Positions 55,650 through 64,000 of a DNA stretch of 64,000 nt are shown in pieces (the stretch's first letter is position 1; each line of letters begins with the position of its first letter). The notes beneath the pieces are model-generated. The model was not told the DNA's origin. It saw nothing but the letters and a program-made list of their open reading frames with translations, and did not search any database. The DNA comes from Pseudorhodoferax sp. Leaf274 (GTDB taxonomy: Bacteria; Pseudomonadota; Gammaproteobacteria; Burkholderiales; Burkholderiaceae_C). The position numbers and the translations under genes are program-made. The stretch spans positions 249,996 through 313,995 of the forward strand of contig NZ_LMNA01000003.1 of NCBI RefSeq assembly GCF_001422445.1, in the 5' to 3' direction.

Positions 55650-56624
55650 TCAGGCGGCCTGCCTGGCCACCCGCAGCATCTTGCGGATGGTGTCGGCCAA
55701 CTCTTCGATGACGAACTTGCCCACGTAGGCGTCGGCGCCCACGGTCTTCACGTGGCTTTCGTTCGTGGTGCCCGACAGCGACGAGTGGATCACCACCGGG
55801 ATCGAGCGAAAGCGTGGGTCCTGCTTGATCTTGCGCGTGAGCGTGAAGCCGTCCATCTCGGGCATCTCCAGGTCGGTCAGCACCAGTGCCACCTTGGAGG
55901 AGACCGGCTTGCCTTCGGCCTCGGCCTTGGCGGCCAGGTCCTGCAGCTTGTCCCAGGCTTCGCGGCCCGACTTGGTCATGATGTAAGGCGTGCCCAGCGT
56001 CGACAAGCCCTTCTCGATGAGCGAGCGGGCGATCAGCGAGTCGTCGGCCGCCAGGATCACCGAACCCTGCGGCAGGCTCACGCGCGGGCCGACGGCCTCG
56101 TCCGTGATCTCCGGGCCGACAGGGGGCATCACCGTGCGCAGGATCTGCTCCACGTCCAGCACCTGGGCCAGGCGCGTGTTGTGCACGTCGCCATCGAGCC
56201 GGGCGATGCTGGTGATCAGGCCGCCGGCCGAGGTGTTGGCTTCGGCCGAGAGCACCTGGTTCCAGTCCAGGCGCACGATCTCGTCCACCTCCTCGACGGC
56301 GAAGCCCTGGGTGGTGCGCGCGTACTCGGTCACCAGCAGGATGTTCAGGCCGGTCTGCGGCACGCAGCCCACCGCCGCCGGCAGGTTGATGACCGGGATC
56401 ACCTGTCCGCGGATGTTGGTCACGCCCATCATGTGGGCGGTGGAGTTGGCCACGGCCGTCACGGTGGGCATGACCATGATCTCGCGCACCTTGAAGACGT
56501 TGATGCCGAACAGCTCGCGGTGCTGGGAATTGGGCGTGGCGCCGAGGCGAAACAGCAGCAGCTCGAACTTGTTGCTCGTCGTGAGGTTGGTGCGCTCGTC
56601 GACTTCTTTTTGTACCGTGCTCAT
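55650..56624 (-). CDS. cheV: Chemotaxis coupling protein CheV
   Basis: About 324 residues from ATG 56624. The N-terminal 170 residues are a CheW-like domain (FELLLFRLGATPNSQHRELFGINVFKVREI, NIRGQVIPVINLPAAVG, ILLVTEYARTTQGFAVEEVDEIVRL). The C-terminal 130 residues are a receiver domain with VILAADDSLIAR, the phospho-acceptor Asp in ALVLTDLEMPEMDGF and SSLSG before the Lys position. It links chemoreceptors to CheA and tunes signalling by phosphorylation. It is isolated from other che genes here. A good promoter (TTGACC-N17-CACAAT) lies about 40 bp upstream. Confidence 0.94.
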   Translation of the reverse strand: MSTVQKEVDERTNLTTSNKFELLLFRLGATPNSQHRELFGINVFKVREIMVMPTVTAVANSTAHMMGVTNIRGQVIPVINLPAAVGCVPQTGLNILLVTEYARTTQGFAVEEVDEIVRLDWNQVLSAEANTSAGGLITSIARLDGDVHNTRLAQVLDVEQILRTVMPPVGPEITDEAVGPRVSLPQGSVILAADDSLIARSLIEKGLSTLGTPYIMTKSGREAWDKLQDLAAKAEAEGKPVSSKVALVLTDLEMPEMDGFTLTRKIKQDPRFRSIPVVIHSSLSGTTNESHVKTVGADAYVGKFVIEELADTIRKMLRVARQAA

Positions 56625-56661
56625 GACAAATATTCCCCTGAACCCGTTACTGGGCTGAACA

Positions 56662-56690
56662 ATTGTGGGTGCACGGTGAGGGCCGGTCAA
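56662..56690 (-). promoter_or_regulatory. Sigma-70-type promoter for cheV
   Basis: On the minus strand TTGACC (56690-56685) and CACAAT (56667-56662) are separated by 17 bp and lead into a short leader with aggggaatatttgtc before the cheV ATG at 56624. Confidence 0.5.
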
Positions 56691-56774
56691 CATCAGCCGC
56701 CAACTGGTCGCCATCGGCCGCCAAGCGGCATCCGTACGTCGTCTGCGTGTGTGTCTTTGCTACACTCGCCGCCC

Positions 56775-56855
56775 ATGTCCGCTCACAGCACCACGACATC
56801 AGGCGCAGGCCGGGGAGCCTGGCCCTGGCGTAAGCCAACGACAAGCCGCACCTGA
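56775..56855 (+). CDS. trpL: Candidate trp leader peptide (TrpL)
   Basis: A 26-codon frame (MSAHSTTTSGAGRGAWPWRK then PTTSRT) ends in TGA at 56855, about 140 bp before trpE. It holds two Trp codons at 56820-56822 and 56826-56828 (W-P-W), a strong bias for so short a frame. A -10-like TACACT at 56761-56766 would start transcription a few bases before the ATG. Downstream, a perfect stem gcacggc-gcatt-gccgtgc (56858-56876) and a second ggcagc-acccc-gctgcc (56930-56946) precede trpE. It is the expected form of transcription or translation attenuation by tryptophan-tRNA level, though the second stem lacks a U-run. Confidence 0.65.
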   Translation: MSAHSTTTSGAGRGAWPWRKPTTSRT

Positions 56856-56996
56856 TTGCACGGCGCATTGCCGTGCGCCCGTGCCCTTCGCCTGTGCCGC
56901 TGCACCCGCCAAGGGCTTGAATGAACGAAGGCAGCACCCCGCTGCCGCCGGGACGCACACCCCACCAGCGCCCGGCGTGACCTTCGAAAGCACGCT
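56856..56996 (+). promoter_or_regulatory. trpE leader region with alternative stems
   Basis: This 141-bp non-coding RNA leader has two perfect hairpins (56858-56876 and 56930-56946) and a longer pairing between gcccttc near 56880 and aagggc near 56914. No uridine tract follows either stem, so a Rho-independent terminator is not evident; the pairings could instead control access to the trpE start. Confidence 0.45.
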
Positions 56997-58508
56997 GTGA
57001 TCACTGAACTCGAATTCAAGAGCCTGTCCAAGGACGGCTACAACCGCATTCCCATGATCGTCGAGGCCTTCGCGGACCTCGAAACCCCGCTCTCGCTGTA
57101 CCTCAAGCTGGCCTATTCCAACGGACCGCAGGGCGGGGGCAAGTTCAGCTTCCTGCTCGAATCCGTCGTCGGCGGCGAGCGCTTCGGCCGCTACAGCTTC
57201 ATCGGCCTGCCGGCGCGCACGCTGCTGCGCGCCAGCGGCTTCGGCGCCAACGCGCGCACCGAGGTCGTGACCGACGGCCAGGTGGTCGAGACCGCCGCAG
57301 GCAACCCGCTGGACTTCATCGAGGCCTACCAGAAGCGCTTCAAGGTCGCGCTGCGGCCCGGGCTGCCGCGCTTTTGCGGCGGCCTGGCCGGTTACTTCGG
57401 CTACGACGCGGTGCGCTACATGGAGAAAAAGCTCGAGAACAGCTGCCCGCCCGACCTGCTGGGCTGCCCCGACATCCTGCTGCTGCAGTGCGAGGAGCTG
57501 GCCGTCATCGACAACCTGTCGGGCAAGCTCTACCTGATCGTGTATGCGGACCCCAGGCAGCCCGAGGCCTATGCCAGCGCCAAGCGCCGGCTGCGCGAGC
57601 TCAAGGACAAGCTGCGCTACTCGGTCAGCGCGCCGCGGGTGTCGGCCACGCAGGCGCACCCGGCCGAGCGGCCGTTCGCCAAGGCGGCCTACTTGAAGGC
57701 TGTGGAAGAGGCCAAGGAGCTGATCGCCGCCGGCGACTTCATGCAGGTGCAGGTGGGCCAGCGCATCAGCAAGCGCTACACCGAGTCGCCGCTGTCGCTG
57801 TACCGCGCGCTGCGCTCGCTGAACCCCAGCCCCTACATGTACTACTACGACATGGGCGACCACCATGTCGTGGGCGCCTCGCCCGAGATCCTGGTGCGCC
57901 AGGAGGTCACCGAGGCCGGCGAGCAGAAGGTCACCATCCGCCCGCTGGCCGGCACGCGGCCGCGCGGCGCCTCCATCGAGCAGGACAAGGCGGCCGAGGT
58001 CGAACTGGTCAACGACCCCAAGGAGCGCGCCGAGCACGTGATGCTGATCGACCTGGCACGCAACGACATCGGCCGCATCGCCAAGACCGGTACGGTCAAG
58101 GTGACCGAGGCGTTTGCCGTGGAGCGCTACAGCCACGTGATGCACATCGTCAGCAACGTTGAGGGCATCCTCAAGGACGGCATGACCAACATGGACGTGC
58201 TGCGCGCCACCTTCCCGGCCGGCACGCTGACCGGCGCGCCCAAGGTGCATGCGATGGAGCTCATCGACAAGCTGGAGCCGACCAAGCGCGGCCTGTACGG
58301 CGGCGCTTGCGGCTACATCAGCTACGCGGGCGACATGGACGTGGCCATCGCCATCCGCACCGGCGTGATCAAGGACCAGACGCTGCACGTGCAGGCTGCG
58401 GCCGGCGTGGTGGCCGACTCGGTGCCCGAGCTGGAATGGAAGGAAACGGAAGCCAAGGCGCGCGCGCTGATGCGCGCGAGCGAACTCGTCGAAGAAGGTC
58501 TGGAGTAA
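56997..58508 (+). CDS. trpE: Anthranilate synthase component I
   Basis: The 503-residue protein starts with GTG at 56997. TrpE sequence: FSFLLESVVGGERFGRYSFIG (tryptophan feedback-binding region, residues about 50-70), MQVQVGQRISKRY, SPYMYYYDMGDHHVVGASPEILVR, TIRPLAGTRPRGA and GACGYISYAGDMDVAIAIRT. It converts chorismate and glutamine or ammonia to anthranilate with TrpG. The length is usual. It follows a Trp-codon-rich leader and precedes trpG by 6 bp. Confidence 0.96.
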   Translation: MITELEFKSLSKDGYNRIPMIVEAFADLETPLSLYLKLAYSNGPQGGGKFSFLLESVVGGERFGRYSFIGLPARTLLRASGFGANARTEVVTDGQVVETAAGNPLDFIEAYQKRFKVALRPGLPRFCGGLAGYFGYDAVRYMEKKLENSCPPDLLGCPDILLLQCEELAVIDNLSGKLYLIVYADPRQPEAYASAKRRLRELKDKLRYSVSAPRVSATQAHPAERPFAKAAYLKAVEEAKELIAAGDFMQVQVGQRISKRYTESPLSLYRALRSLNPSPYMYYYDMGDHHVVGASPEILVRQEVTEAGEQKVTIRPLAGTRPRGASIEQDKAAEVELVNDPKERAEHVMLIDLARNDIGRIAKTGTVKVTEAFAVERYSHVMHIVSNVEGILKDGMTNMDVLRATFPAGTLTGAPKVHAMELIDKLEPTKRGLYGGACGYISYAGDMDVAIAIRTGVIKDQTLHVQAAAGVVADSVPELEWKETEAKARALMRASELVEEGLE

Positions 58509-58514
58509 ATCGCC

Positions 58515-59087
58515 ATGGCAAAACTTTTGATGGTCGACAACTACGACAGCTTCACCTTCAACCTGGTGCAGTACTTCGGCGAGCTGGGTGCCGAGGTGGA
58601 GGTGTTCCGCAACGACGAGATCGACATCGCCGGCGTGGCCGCGCGCAAGCCAGACCTGTTGGTGATCTCGCCCGGCCCGTGCTCGCCGGCCGAGGCCGGC
58701 ATCTCGGTCGAGGCGATCCGGCATTTCGCGGGCAAGCTGCCCATCCTGGGCGTGTGCCTCGGGCACCAGAGCATCGGCGCGGCCTTCGGCGGCACCATCG
58801 TGCGCGCGCAGCAGCTCATGCACGGCAAGACCAGCGAGATCACGACCACGCGCGAGGGTGTGTTCGCCGACCTGCCCGAGCGCTTCACGGTCAACCGCTA
58901 CCACTCGCTGGCGATCGCGCGCGACAACTGTCCATCGGCGCTGGCCGTGACGGCCCGCACCGAGGATGGCGAGATCATGGGCGTGCGGCACAAGGAGCTG
59001 CCGATCCAGGGCGTGCAGTTCCATCCGGAGTCGATCCTGACCGAGCATGGGCACGCGATGCTGCGCAACTTCCTGGAGCAGAAGTGA
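58515..59087 (+). CDS. trpG: Anthranilate synthase component II (glutamine amidotransferase)
   Basis: The 190-residue protein has the class I amidotransferase triad: [14 protein letters not shown] at the start, [14 protein letters not shown] with the nucleophile Cys, and [17 protein letters not shown] with the His and Glu. It supplies ammonia from glutamine to TrpE. It follows trpE by 6 bp and may also serve p-aminobenzoate synthesis as in other betaproteobacteria. The stop codon is followed by a repeat-like stretch before the next gene. Confidence 0.96.
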   Translation: MAKLLMVDNYDSFTFNLVQYFGELGAEVEVFRNDEIDIAGVAARKPDLLVISPGPCSPAEAGISVEAIRHFAGKLPILGVCLGHQSIGAAFGGTIVRAQQLMHGKTSEITTTREGVFADLPERFTVNRYHSLAIARDNCPSALAVTARTEDGEIMGVRHKELPIQGVQFHPESILTEHGHAMLRNFLEQK

Positions 59088-59089
59088 GG

Positions 59090-59157
59090 CCCGCCGCCGG
59101 GCCGGCCCAAGGCGGGCCAGCCCCCTCGGGGGGCAGCGAAGCTCGCGCAGCGGGGAG
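59090..59157. repeat. Comamonadaceae-type intergenic palindromic repeat between trpG and ltaE
   Basis: The stretch contains gggccggcccaa-ggcgggcc, the palindrome ccccctcgggggg and the tail gcagcgaagctcgcgcagcg followed by gggagcgtgg. I recall near-identical sequences scattered between genes in Acidovorax and Variovorax. It sits just before the GTG start of ltaE and would be translated if an upstream in-frame GTG at 59084 were used. Confidence 0.5.
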
Positions 59158-59158
59158 C

Positions 59159-60202
59159 GTGGGCGCTAGTTCGGTCGTCGACCTGCGTAGCGACACGGTC
59201 ACGCGGCCTACGCAAGCCATGCGTGAGGCCATGCTGGCCGCGCCGCTCGGCGACGACGTGTTCGGCGACGACCCGACCGTGCAGGCGCTGCAGGAGCGCA
59301 TCGCGGGCCTGCTGGGCTTCGAGGCTGCGCTGTTCGTGCCCAGCGGCACACAGAGCAACCTGTGCGCGATCCTGGCGCACTGCGGCCGTGGCGACGAGTA
59401 CATCGTCGGCCAGATGCAGCACTGCTACCGTTGGGAGGCCGGCGGCGCCGCCGTGCTGGGCAGCGTGCAGCCGCAGCCCATCGCGCATGCGGCCGACGGC
59501 ACGCTGCCGCTGGCGGACATCGAAGCGGCGATCAAGCCCGACGACGCGCACTTCGCGCGCACGCGGCTGCTGGCGCTCGAGAACACGCTGGGCGGCCAGT
59601 TGCTGCCCTTCGACTATGTGCAGGCCGCCACACGACTGGCGGCAGACAAAGGCCTGGCGCGGCACCTGGACGGCGCGCGGCTGTTCAATGCCGCCACGGC
59701 ACAAGGTGCGGACGCCTACGCCGAGGCCCGGCGCATCGCGCAGTGCTTCGACAGCGTTTCGGTCTGCTTCAGCAAGGGCCTGGGCGCGCCGGTCGGTTCT
59801 GCCCTGTGCGGCTCGCGCGGGTTCATCGCGCGCGCGCACCGCATCCGCAAGATGGCCGGCGGCGGCATGCGCCAGGCCGGCCTGCTGGCGGCCGCAGCGC
59901 TGCATGCGCTGGACCACCATGTCGTGCGCCTGGCCGACGACCACGCGCTGGCGCGCCGGCTGGCCGAGGGCCTGGCGGGCATCGATGGCGTGCAGGCCCA
60001 GGCGCCGCACAGCAACATCGTGTTCGCCACGCTGAGCGGCAGGGCGCGCGAACGCGGCGCGGGGCTGCTGCCTTACCTGGCCGGACGCGGCATCCTGGCC
60101 ACGGGCCTGTACCAGCTGCGCTTCGTGACCCACCTGGACGTGGATGCCGCCGGCGTGGACCGGGCCGTGGCCGCCGTGCGCGATTACTTTGCGCAGGCAT
60201 GA
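59159..60202 (+). CDS. ltaE: Low-specificity threonine aldolase
   Basis: About 347 residues from GTG 59159 (MGASSVVDLRSDTVTRPTQ). PLP-dependent fold type I enzyme with LGDDVFGDDPTV, FVPSGTQSNLCAI, CYRWEAGGAAVLG, ENTLGGQLLPF, HLDGARLFNA and SVCFSKGLGAPVGS containing the PLP-Lys. It cleaves threonine or allo-threonine to glycine and acetaldehyde. Its start is preceded by a gggag ribosome-binding site formed within the palindromic repeat; an alternative GTG at 59084 would translate that repeat. It interrupts trpG and trpD. Confidence 0.92.
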   Translation: MGASSVVDLRSDTVTRPTQAMREAMLAAPLGDDVFGDDPTVQALQERIAGLLGFEAALFVPSGTQSNLCAILAHCGRGDEYIVGQMQHCYRWEAGGAAVLGSVQPQPIAHAADGTLPLADIEAAIKPDDAHFARTRLLALENTLGGQLLPFDYVQAATRLAADKGLARHLDGARLFNAATAQGADAYAEARRIAQCFDSVSVCFSKGLGAPVGSALCGSRGFIARAHRIRKMAGGGMRQAGLLAAAALHALDHHVVRLADDHALARRLAEGLAGIDGVQAQAPHSNIVFATLSGRARERGAGLLPYLAGRGILATGLYQLRFVTHLDVDAAGVDRAVAAVRDYFAQA

Positions 60203-60212
60203 GGCGCCGCAC

Positions 60213-60863
60213 ATGCCCGACTCCCACCAACTGCTGCTCTTCATCGCGGCCGGCTGGCTGCTGAACCTCACGCCGGGGCCCGACGTGCTGTGCATCGTGC
60301 GCCATGCGCTGCGCGGCGGCGCGCGCGCCGGCATCCTGGCCGGGCTGGGTGTCACGGCCGGCTGCTTCGTGCACATCGCCGCGGCAGCCGTCGGCGTGGG
60401 GGCGCTGCTGGCCACCTCGGCCGCGGCCTTCAACGTGCTGAAGTGGGTGGGCGCCGCCTACCTGGCGTACACCGGCCTGCGGCTGCTGTTGGCGCGGGCG
60501 CCGGCCAGTCCGCTGGCGCAGCGCGCACCCGCCGCGCCGCCCATGGCCCTGCGCCGCGTGTTCGTCGACGGCTTCTGGACCAATGTGCTGAACCCCAAGG
60601 TGGCGCTGTTCTTCCTGGCCTTCGTGCCGCAGTTCATCGCACCGGGCACCACGGACGCGGCCAGGGTGTTCGTGCTGCTGGGCGTGCTGTTCAACCTCAA
60701 CGCCATTCCCGTCAACGTCGGCTGGGCGCTGGCCGCCGCCTGGATGGCGCGGCGCGCATCCGTGCAGCGTGGCCTGGCCTGGCTGGACCGCGCGGCCGGC
60801 ATCCTGTTCATCGGTTTCGGGCTGCGGCTCGCCTGGGCCGACGGCCCGGCAGCGCAGCGCTGA
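60213..60863 (+). CDS. LysE/RhtB family amino-acid exporter
   Basis: About 216 residues from ATG 60213 with six predicted helices and the LysE family pattern: [35 protein letters not shown] near the N-terminus, [19 protein letters not shown] and [22 protein letters not shown]. Such proteins export amino acids (lysine, threonine, homoserine) or related compounds. Its position after threonine aldolase suggests threonine or related substrates, which is inference. It starts 10 bp after ltaE and ends 26 bp before trpD, so it is probably in the same transcript. Confidence 0.9.
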   Translation: MPDSHQLLLFIAAGWLLNLTPGPDVLCIVRHALRGGARAGILAGLGVTAGCFVHIAAAAVGVGALLATSAAAFNVLKWVGAAYLAYTGLRLLLARAPASPLAQRAPAAPPMALRRVFVDGFWTNVLNPKVALFFLAFVPQFIAPGTTDAARVFVLLGVLFNLNAIPVNVGWALAAAWMARRASVQRGLAWLDRAAGILFIGFGLRLAWADGPAAQR

Positions 60864-60889
60864 AGCCCCAACCTCCCGGAGACTTTCCC

Positions 60890-61921
60890 ATGATCACCCC
60901 CCAGGAAGCGCTGCAGCGCACCATCGAGCACCGCGAGATCTTCCACGACGAGATGCTGCACATCATGCGGCTCATCATGCGCGGCGAGTGCTCGCCCGTC
61001 ATGATGGCGGCGCTGATCACCGGCCTGCGCGTAAAGAAGGAAACCATCGGCGAGATCACGGCCGCGGCGCAGGTGATGCGCGAGTTCGCCACCAGGGTGC
61101 ATGTGCCCGACAGCCGCCACCTGGTCGACATCGTCGGCACCGGCGGCGACGGTTCGCACACCTTCAACATCTCGACCTGCTCGATGTTCGTGGCGGCCGC
61201 GGCCGGCGCCAAGGTCAGCAAGCACGGCGGGCGCAGCGTGTCTAGCAAGTCCGGCAGCGCCGACGTGCTGGAGGCGCTGGGCGTGGACATCATGCGCACG
61301 CCCGAACAGATCGCGCAGTGCATCGCCGAGGTCGGCATCGGCTTCATGTTCGCGCCCAACCACCACCCTGCCATGAAGAACGTGGGACCGGTGCGCAAGG
61401 AACTGGGCGTGCGCACCATCTTCAACATCCTCGGGCCGCTGACGAATCCGGCATCGGCGCCCAACATCCTGATGGGCGTGTTCCACCCCGACCTGGTCGG
61501 CATCCAGGTGCGTGCGCTGCAGCGCCTGGGCGCCGAGCATGCGCTGGTGGTCTACGGCAAGGACGGCATGGACGAGGTCAGCCTGGGCGCGGCCACCCTG
61601 GTCGGCGAGCTCAAGGATGGCGAAGTGCGCGAGTACGAGATCCACCCGGAGGACTTCGGCCTGGCCATGGTCAGCAACCGCGCGCTGCGCGTGGAAACGC
61701 CGCAGCAGTCGCAGGCCATGCTGCGCGCCGTGCTCGACGGCGAGCACGGCCCGGCCTACGACATCGTGGTGCTGAACGCCGGTGCCGCGCTGTACGCGGC
61801 CAATGTCTGCACGTCCATCGCCGACGGCCTGGCGGCTGCACGCCAGGCCATCGCATCGGGCGCGGCCCGGGCCAAGCTGGCCCAGTTCGCGGCCCTCACC
61901 CAATCGCTCGCAAGCGCCTGA
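60890..61921 (+). CDS. trpD: Anthranilate phosphoribosyltransferase
   Basis: About 343 residues from ATG 60890. It shows the family motifs [20 protein letters not shown] (PRPP-binding), [45 protein letters not shown] and [13 protein letters not shown], and [15 protein letters not shown]. It joins anthranilate to phosphoribosyl pyrophosphate in tryptophan synthesis. Length is usual. It follows a LysE family gene and precedes trpC by 8 bp. Confidence 0.96.
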   Translation: MITPQEALQRTIEHREIFHDEMLHIMRLIMRGECSPVMMAALITGLRVKKETIGEITAAAQVMREFATRVHVPDSRHLVDIVGTGGDGSHTFNISTCSMFVAAAAGAKVSKHGGRSVSSKSGSADVLEALGVDIMRTPEQIAQCIAEVGIGFMFAPNHHPAMKNVGPVRKELGVRTIFNILGPLTNPASAPNILMGVFHPDLVGIQVRALQRLGAEHALVVYGKDGMDEVSLGAATLVGELKDGEVREYEIHPEDFGLAMVSNRALRVETPQQSQAMLRAVLDGEHGPAYDIVVLNAGAALYAANVCTSIADGLAAARQAIASGAARAKLAQFAALTQSLASA

Positions 61922-61929
61922 GAAACACC

Positions 61930-62724
61930 ATGTCCGAAGACATCCTGAAGAAGATCGTAGCCGTTAAGCACGAGGAACTGTCCCTTGCCAAGGGCCGCAA
62001 GCCGCTGGCCGAGGTGCGCGAGGACGCCGAGTCGCGCGTGCTCACGCGCGACTTCGTCGGCGCACTGCGCGCCAAGGTCGCGGCCGGCCAGGCTGCGGTG
62101 ATCGCCGAGGTCAAGAAGGCCAGCCCGTCCAAGGGCGTGCTGCGCGAAGAATTCATCCCGGCCGACATCGCCCAGAGCTATGCCGAATACGGTGCGGCCT
62201 GCCTATCTGTGCTGACCGACCGCCAGTTCTTCCAGGGCAGCGTGGATTACCTGAAGCAGGCGCGCGCGTCCTGCCAGCTGCCGGTGCTGCGCAAGGACTT
62301 CATGGTCGATCCGTACCAGATCTACGAGTCGCGCGCCATGGGCGCCGACTGCGTGCTGCTGATCGCCGCCATCCTGGACGACGCGCAGATGGCCGAGTTC
62401 GAGGCCATCGCCGGGCACCTGGGCATGGCGGTGCTGGTCGAGGTGCACGACGCGGCCGAGATGGCGCGTGCGCTCAAGCTCAAGACGCCGCTGATCGGCG
62501 TCAACAACCGCAACCTGCGCACCTTCGAGGTCTCGCTGCAGACCACGCTGGACCTGCAGGCCGCCGTGCCGGCGGACCGGTTGCTCGTGACCGAAAGCGG
62601 CATCCTGCAGCCGGCCGACGTGCAGCGCATGCGCACGGCCGGCGTGCATGCCTTCCTGGTGGGCGAGGCCTTCATGCGCGCGGCCGAGCCGGGCGAGGCG
62701 CTGGCGCAGCTGTTCGGGGCATGA
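61930..62724 (+). CDS. trpC: Indole-3-glycerol-phosphate synthase
   Basis: The 264-residue protein has [20 protein letters not shown] (catalytic Lys/Glu region), [63 protein letters not shown] and [15 protein letters not shown]. It closes the indole ring of indole-3-glycerol phosphate. It ends in an ATGA overlap with ung (62721-62724). There is no fused PRAI (TrpF) domain. This is a stand-alone IGPS. Confidence 0.96.
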   Translation: MSEDILKKIVAVKHEELSLAKGRKPLAEVREDAESRVLTRDFVGALRAKVAAGQAAVIAEVKKASPSKGVLREEFIPADIAQSYAEYGAACLSVLTDRQFFQGSVDYLKQARASCQLPVLRKDFMVDPYQIYESRAMGADCVLLIAAILDDAQMAEFEAIAGHLGMAVLVEVHDAAEMARALKLKTPLIGVNNRNLRTFEVSLQTTLDLQAAVPADRLLVTESGILQPADVQRMRTAGVHAFLVGEAFMRAAEPGEALAQLFGA

Positions 62725-63455
62725 CGGCGTTCGGCCCCGTCGCGCCCGGCTGGCAGCCCGCGGTCGACGCCTTCGCCGAAACTGCCGAAGGCCGCCGGTT
62801 GCAGGATTTCCTGGCCGCGCGCAAGGCCGCAGGCGCGGTGATCTACCCGCCCGAGCCCCTGCGCGCGCTGCGGCTCACGCCACCCGAGCGCGTGCACGCC
62901 GTGGTCCTGGGGCAGGACCCCTACCATGGCCCCGGCCAGGCCGAGGGGCTGGCGTTCTCGGTCGCGCCCGGCGTGCGGCTGCCGCCCTCGCTGCGCAACA
63001 TCTTCAAGGAACTGCAGCGAGACCTGGGCCACCCCATGCCGACCAGCGGCTCGCTGGCCGAATGGGCTGCGCAAGGCGTGCTGCTGCTCAACACCAGCCT
63101 GACGGTGGAGGACGGGCAGGCCGCCAGCCATGCGAAGAAGGGCTGGGAGGTGCTGACCGATGCGCTGATCGCTCAGGTGGCCGCCACGGCCTCGCCCTGC
63201 GTCTACCTGCTCTGGGGCGCCCACGCGCAAGCCAAGGCGCCACTCATCGAGCGCACGGCCCGGGCCGCGGGCCGCGAGGCGCTGGTGCTGATGGCCAACC
63301 ATCCGTCGCCGCTGTCGGCGCTGCGGCCGCCCGTGCCTTTCATCGGCTGCGGCCACTTCGGCCAGGCCGGCCGCTGGCTTGCCGAGCGCGGGCATCCGAT
63401 CGATTGGTGCCTGTCCGCCACAGCGGATGTGCAACGTCAAAAAGTTCTGCTATAG
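62721..63455 (+). CDS. ung: Uracil-DNA glycosylase
   Basis: The 244-residue protein has the family 1 UDG motifs: [21 protein letters not shown] with the catalytic Asp (about residues 55-75), [12 protein letters not shown] and the DNA-intercalation loop [12 protein letters not shown]. It removes uracil from DNA to start base-excision repair. Its ATG overlaps the trpC stop, so it is translated from the same message. The promoter for the tRNA cluster overlaps its 3' end (TATAGT spans the stop codon). Confidence 0.95.
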   Translation: MTAFGPVAPGWQPAVDAFAETAEGRRLQDFLAARKAAGAVIYPPEPLRALRLTPPERVHAVVLGQDPYHGPGQAEGLAFSVAPGVRLPPSLRNIFKELQRDLGHPMPTSGSLAEWAAQGVLLLNTSLTVEDGQAASHAKKGWEVLTDALIAQVAATASPCVYLLWGAHAQAKAPLIERTARAAGREALVLMANHPSPLSALRPPVPFIGCGHFGQAGRWLAERGHPIDWCLSATADVQRQKVLL

Positions 63456-63456
63456 T
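63451..63456 (+). promoter_or_regulatory. -10 element for the tRNA-tuf transcript
   Basis: TATAGT at 63451-63456, about 13 bp before tRNA-Tyr, overlaps the ung stop codon. A -35 element is not clear. Confidence 0.45.
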
Positions 63457-63468
63457 CCTGAGTTCGCT

Positions 63469-63554
63469 GGAGAGGTGGCCGAGTGGTTAATGGCAGCAGA
63501 CTGTAAATCTGCCCTCTTACGAGTACGCTGGTTCGAATCCAGCCCTCTCCACCA
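63469..63554 (+). tRNA. tRNA-Tyr (GTA), with encoded CCA
   Basis: 86 nt with a long variable arm. The 7-bp acceptor stem ggagagg/cctctcc is perfect, the anticodon loop ctgtaaa has GTA at 63503-63505, the TpsiC loop has gttcgaatcc, and CCA is encoded at 63552-63554. Confidence 0.97.
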
Positions 63555-63651
63555 GCAGTTTTGAAGTTGGGTTGTTGATCGATCAGGTGTTGCGGAGTGT
63601 TGCGAAAGCGCATCGTCTGTCGCAGATCCTTCGGGTGGCGGCAAGCGCGAG

Positions 63652-64000
<349 letters not shown>

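Noticed and set aside
56930..56946. Classical Rho-independent trp attenuator at this stem
   Set aside because: There is no uridine tract after the stem; only a generic leader structure is claimed.

Overview
This is a 64 kb, very GC-rich chromosomal window from a betaproteobacterium, most probably a Burkholderiales/Comamonadaceae member (Acidovorax/Variovorax/Ramlibacter type). The grounds are: Bug-family (TctC-like) binding proteins, a TctABC/TctDE locus, the rpe-gph-trpEGDC neighbourhood, the tRNA-Tyr/tRNA-Gly/tRNA-Thr/tuf cluster, and intergenic palindromic repeats I recall from that family. No rRNA, CRISPR array, phage or transposase gene is visible.

Layout. 1-4.4 kb: a partial surface lipoprotein, an orphan ParB-like protein, a gamma-glutamylcyclotransferase-like protein, a shrunken sigma-54-activator AAA+ domain and a large unknown protein. 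4.5-11.3 kb: class A beta-lactamase, then an envelope block (LPG-synthase-like membrane protein, GT2 glycosyltransferase, ArnT-like GT39 transferase) beside a QseBC/PmrAB-type two-component system. A 217-bp MITE-like element sits exactly between two of these genes. 11.3-14.2 kb: GlpQ-like phosphodiesterase, a small periplasmic protein and a Bug protein. 14.3-22.2 kb: a tightly overlapping operon of a peptide-type ABC importer, a flavin monooxygenase-like enzyme and a CMD/AhpD-like protein. 22.2-30.8 kb: acyl-CoA dehydrogenase, TspO, a tctCBA-VOC-Bug operon and the divergent tctDE regulators.

30.9-45.9 kb: HD-GYP and PilZ (c-di-GMP), hydroxypyruvate isomerase, a GT-B glycosyltransferase, priA, hemE, and the run apaG - Gcr-like membrane protein - cation/proton antiporter - YbdK - thiL - lipoprotein, with rpe divergent. 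An AT-rich intergenic stretch upstream of priA carries DnaA-box matches.

45.9-50.5 kb: a four-gene minus-strand cluster (DUF3348, DUF802, OmpA/MotB-like, DUF2894) lies between rpe and gph. It encodes a MotA/ExbB-like membrane protein with a roughly 690-residue repetitive helical tail, a MotB-like partner with a transmembrane-start aspartate and OmpA domain, and two soluble partners, one with a histone-H1-like basic tail. The architecture recalls ZorA/ZorB, and this is the best candidate for an undescribed system. 50.6-64 kb: an ECF sigma/anti-sigma unit with a likely self-recognised promoter, gph, a 30-codon membrane peptide next to katE, cheV, a trp leader peptide followed by trpEG-ltaE-lysE-trpDC-ung, three tRNAs and the 5' end of tuf.

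All calls come from reading translations and motifs by eye. Family names are from memory and no database search was run.
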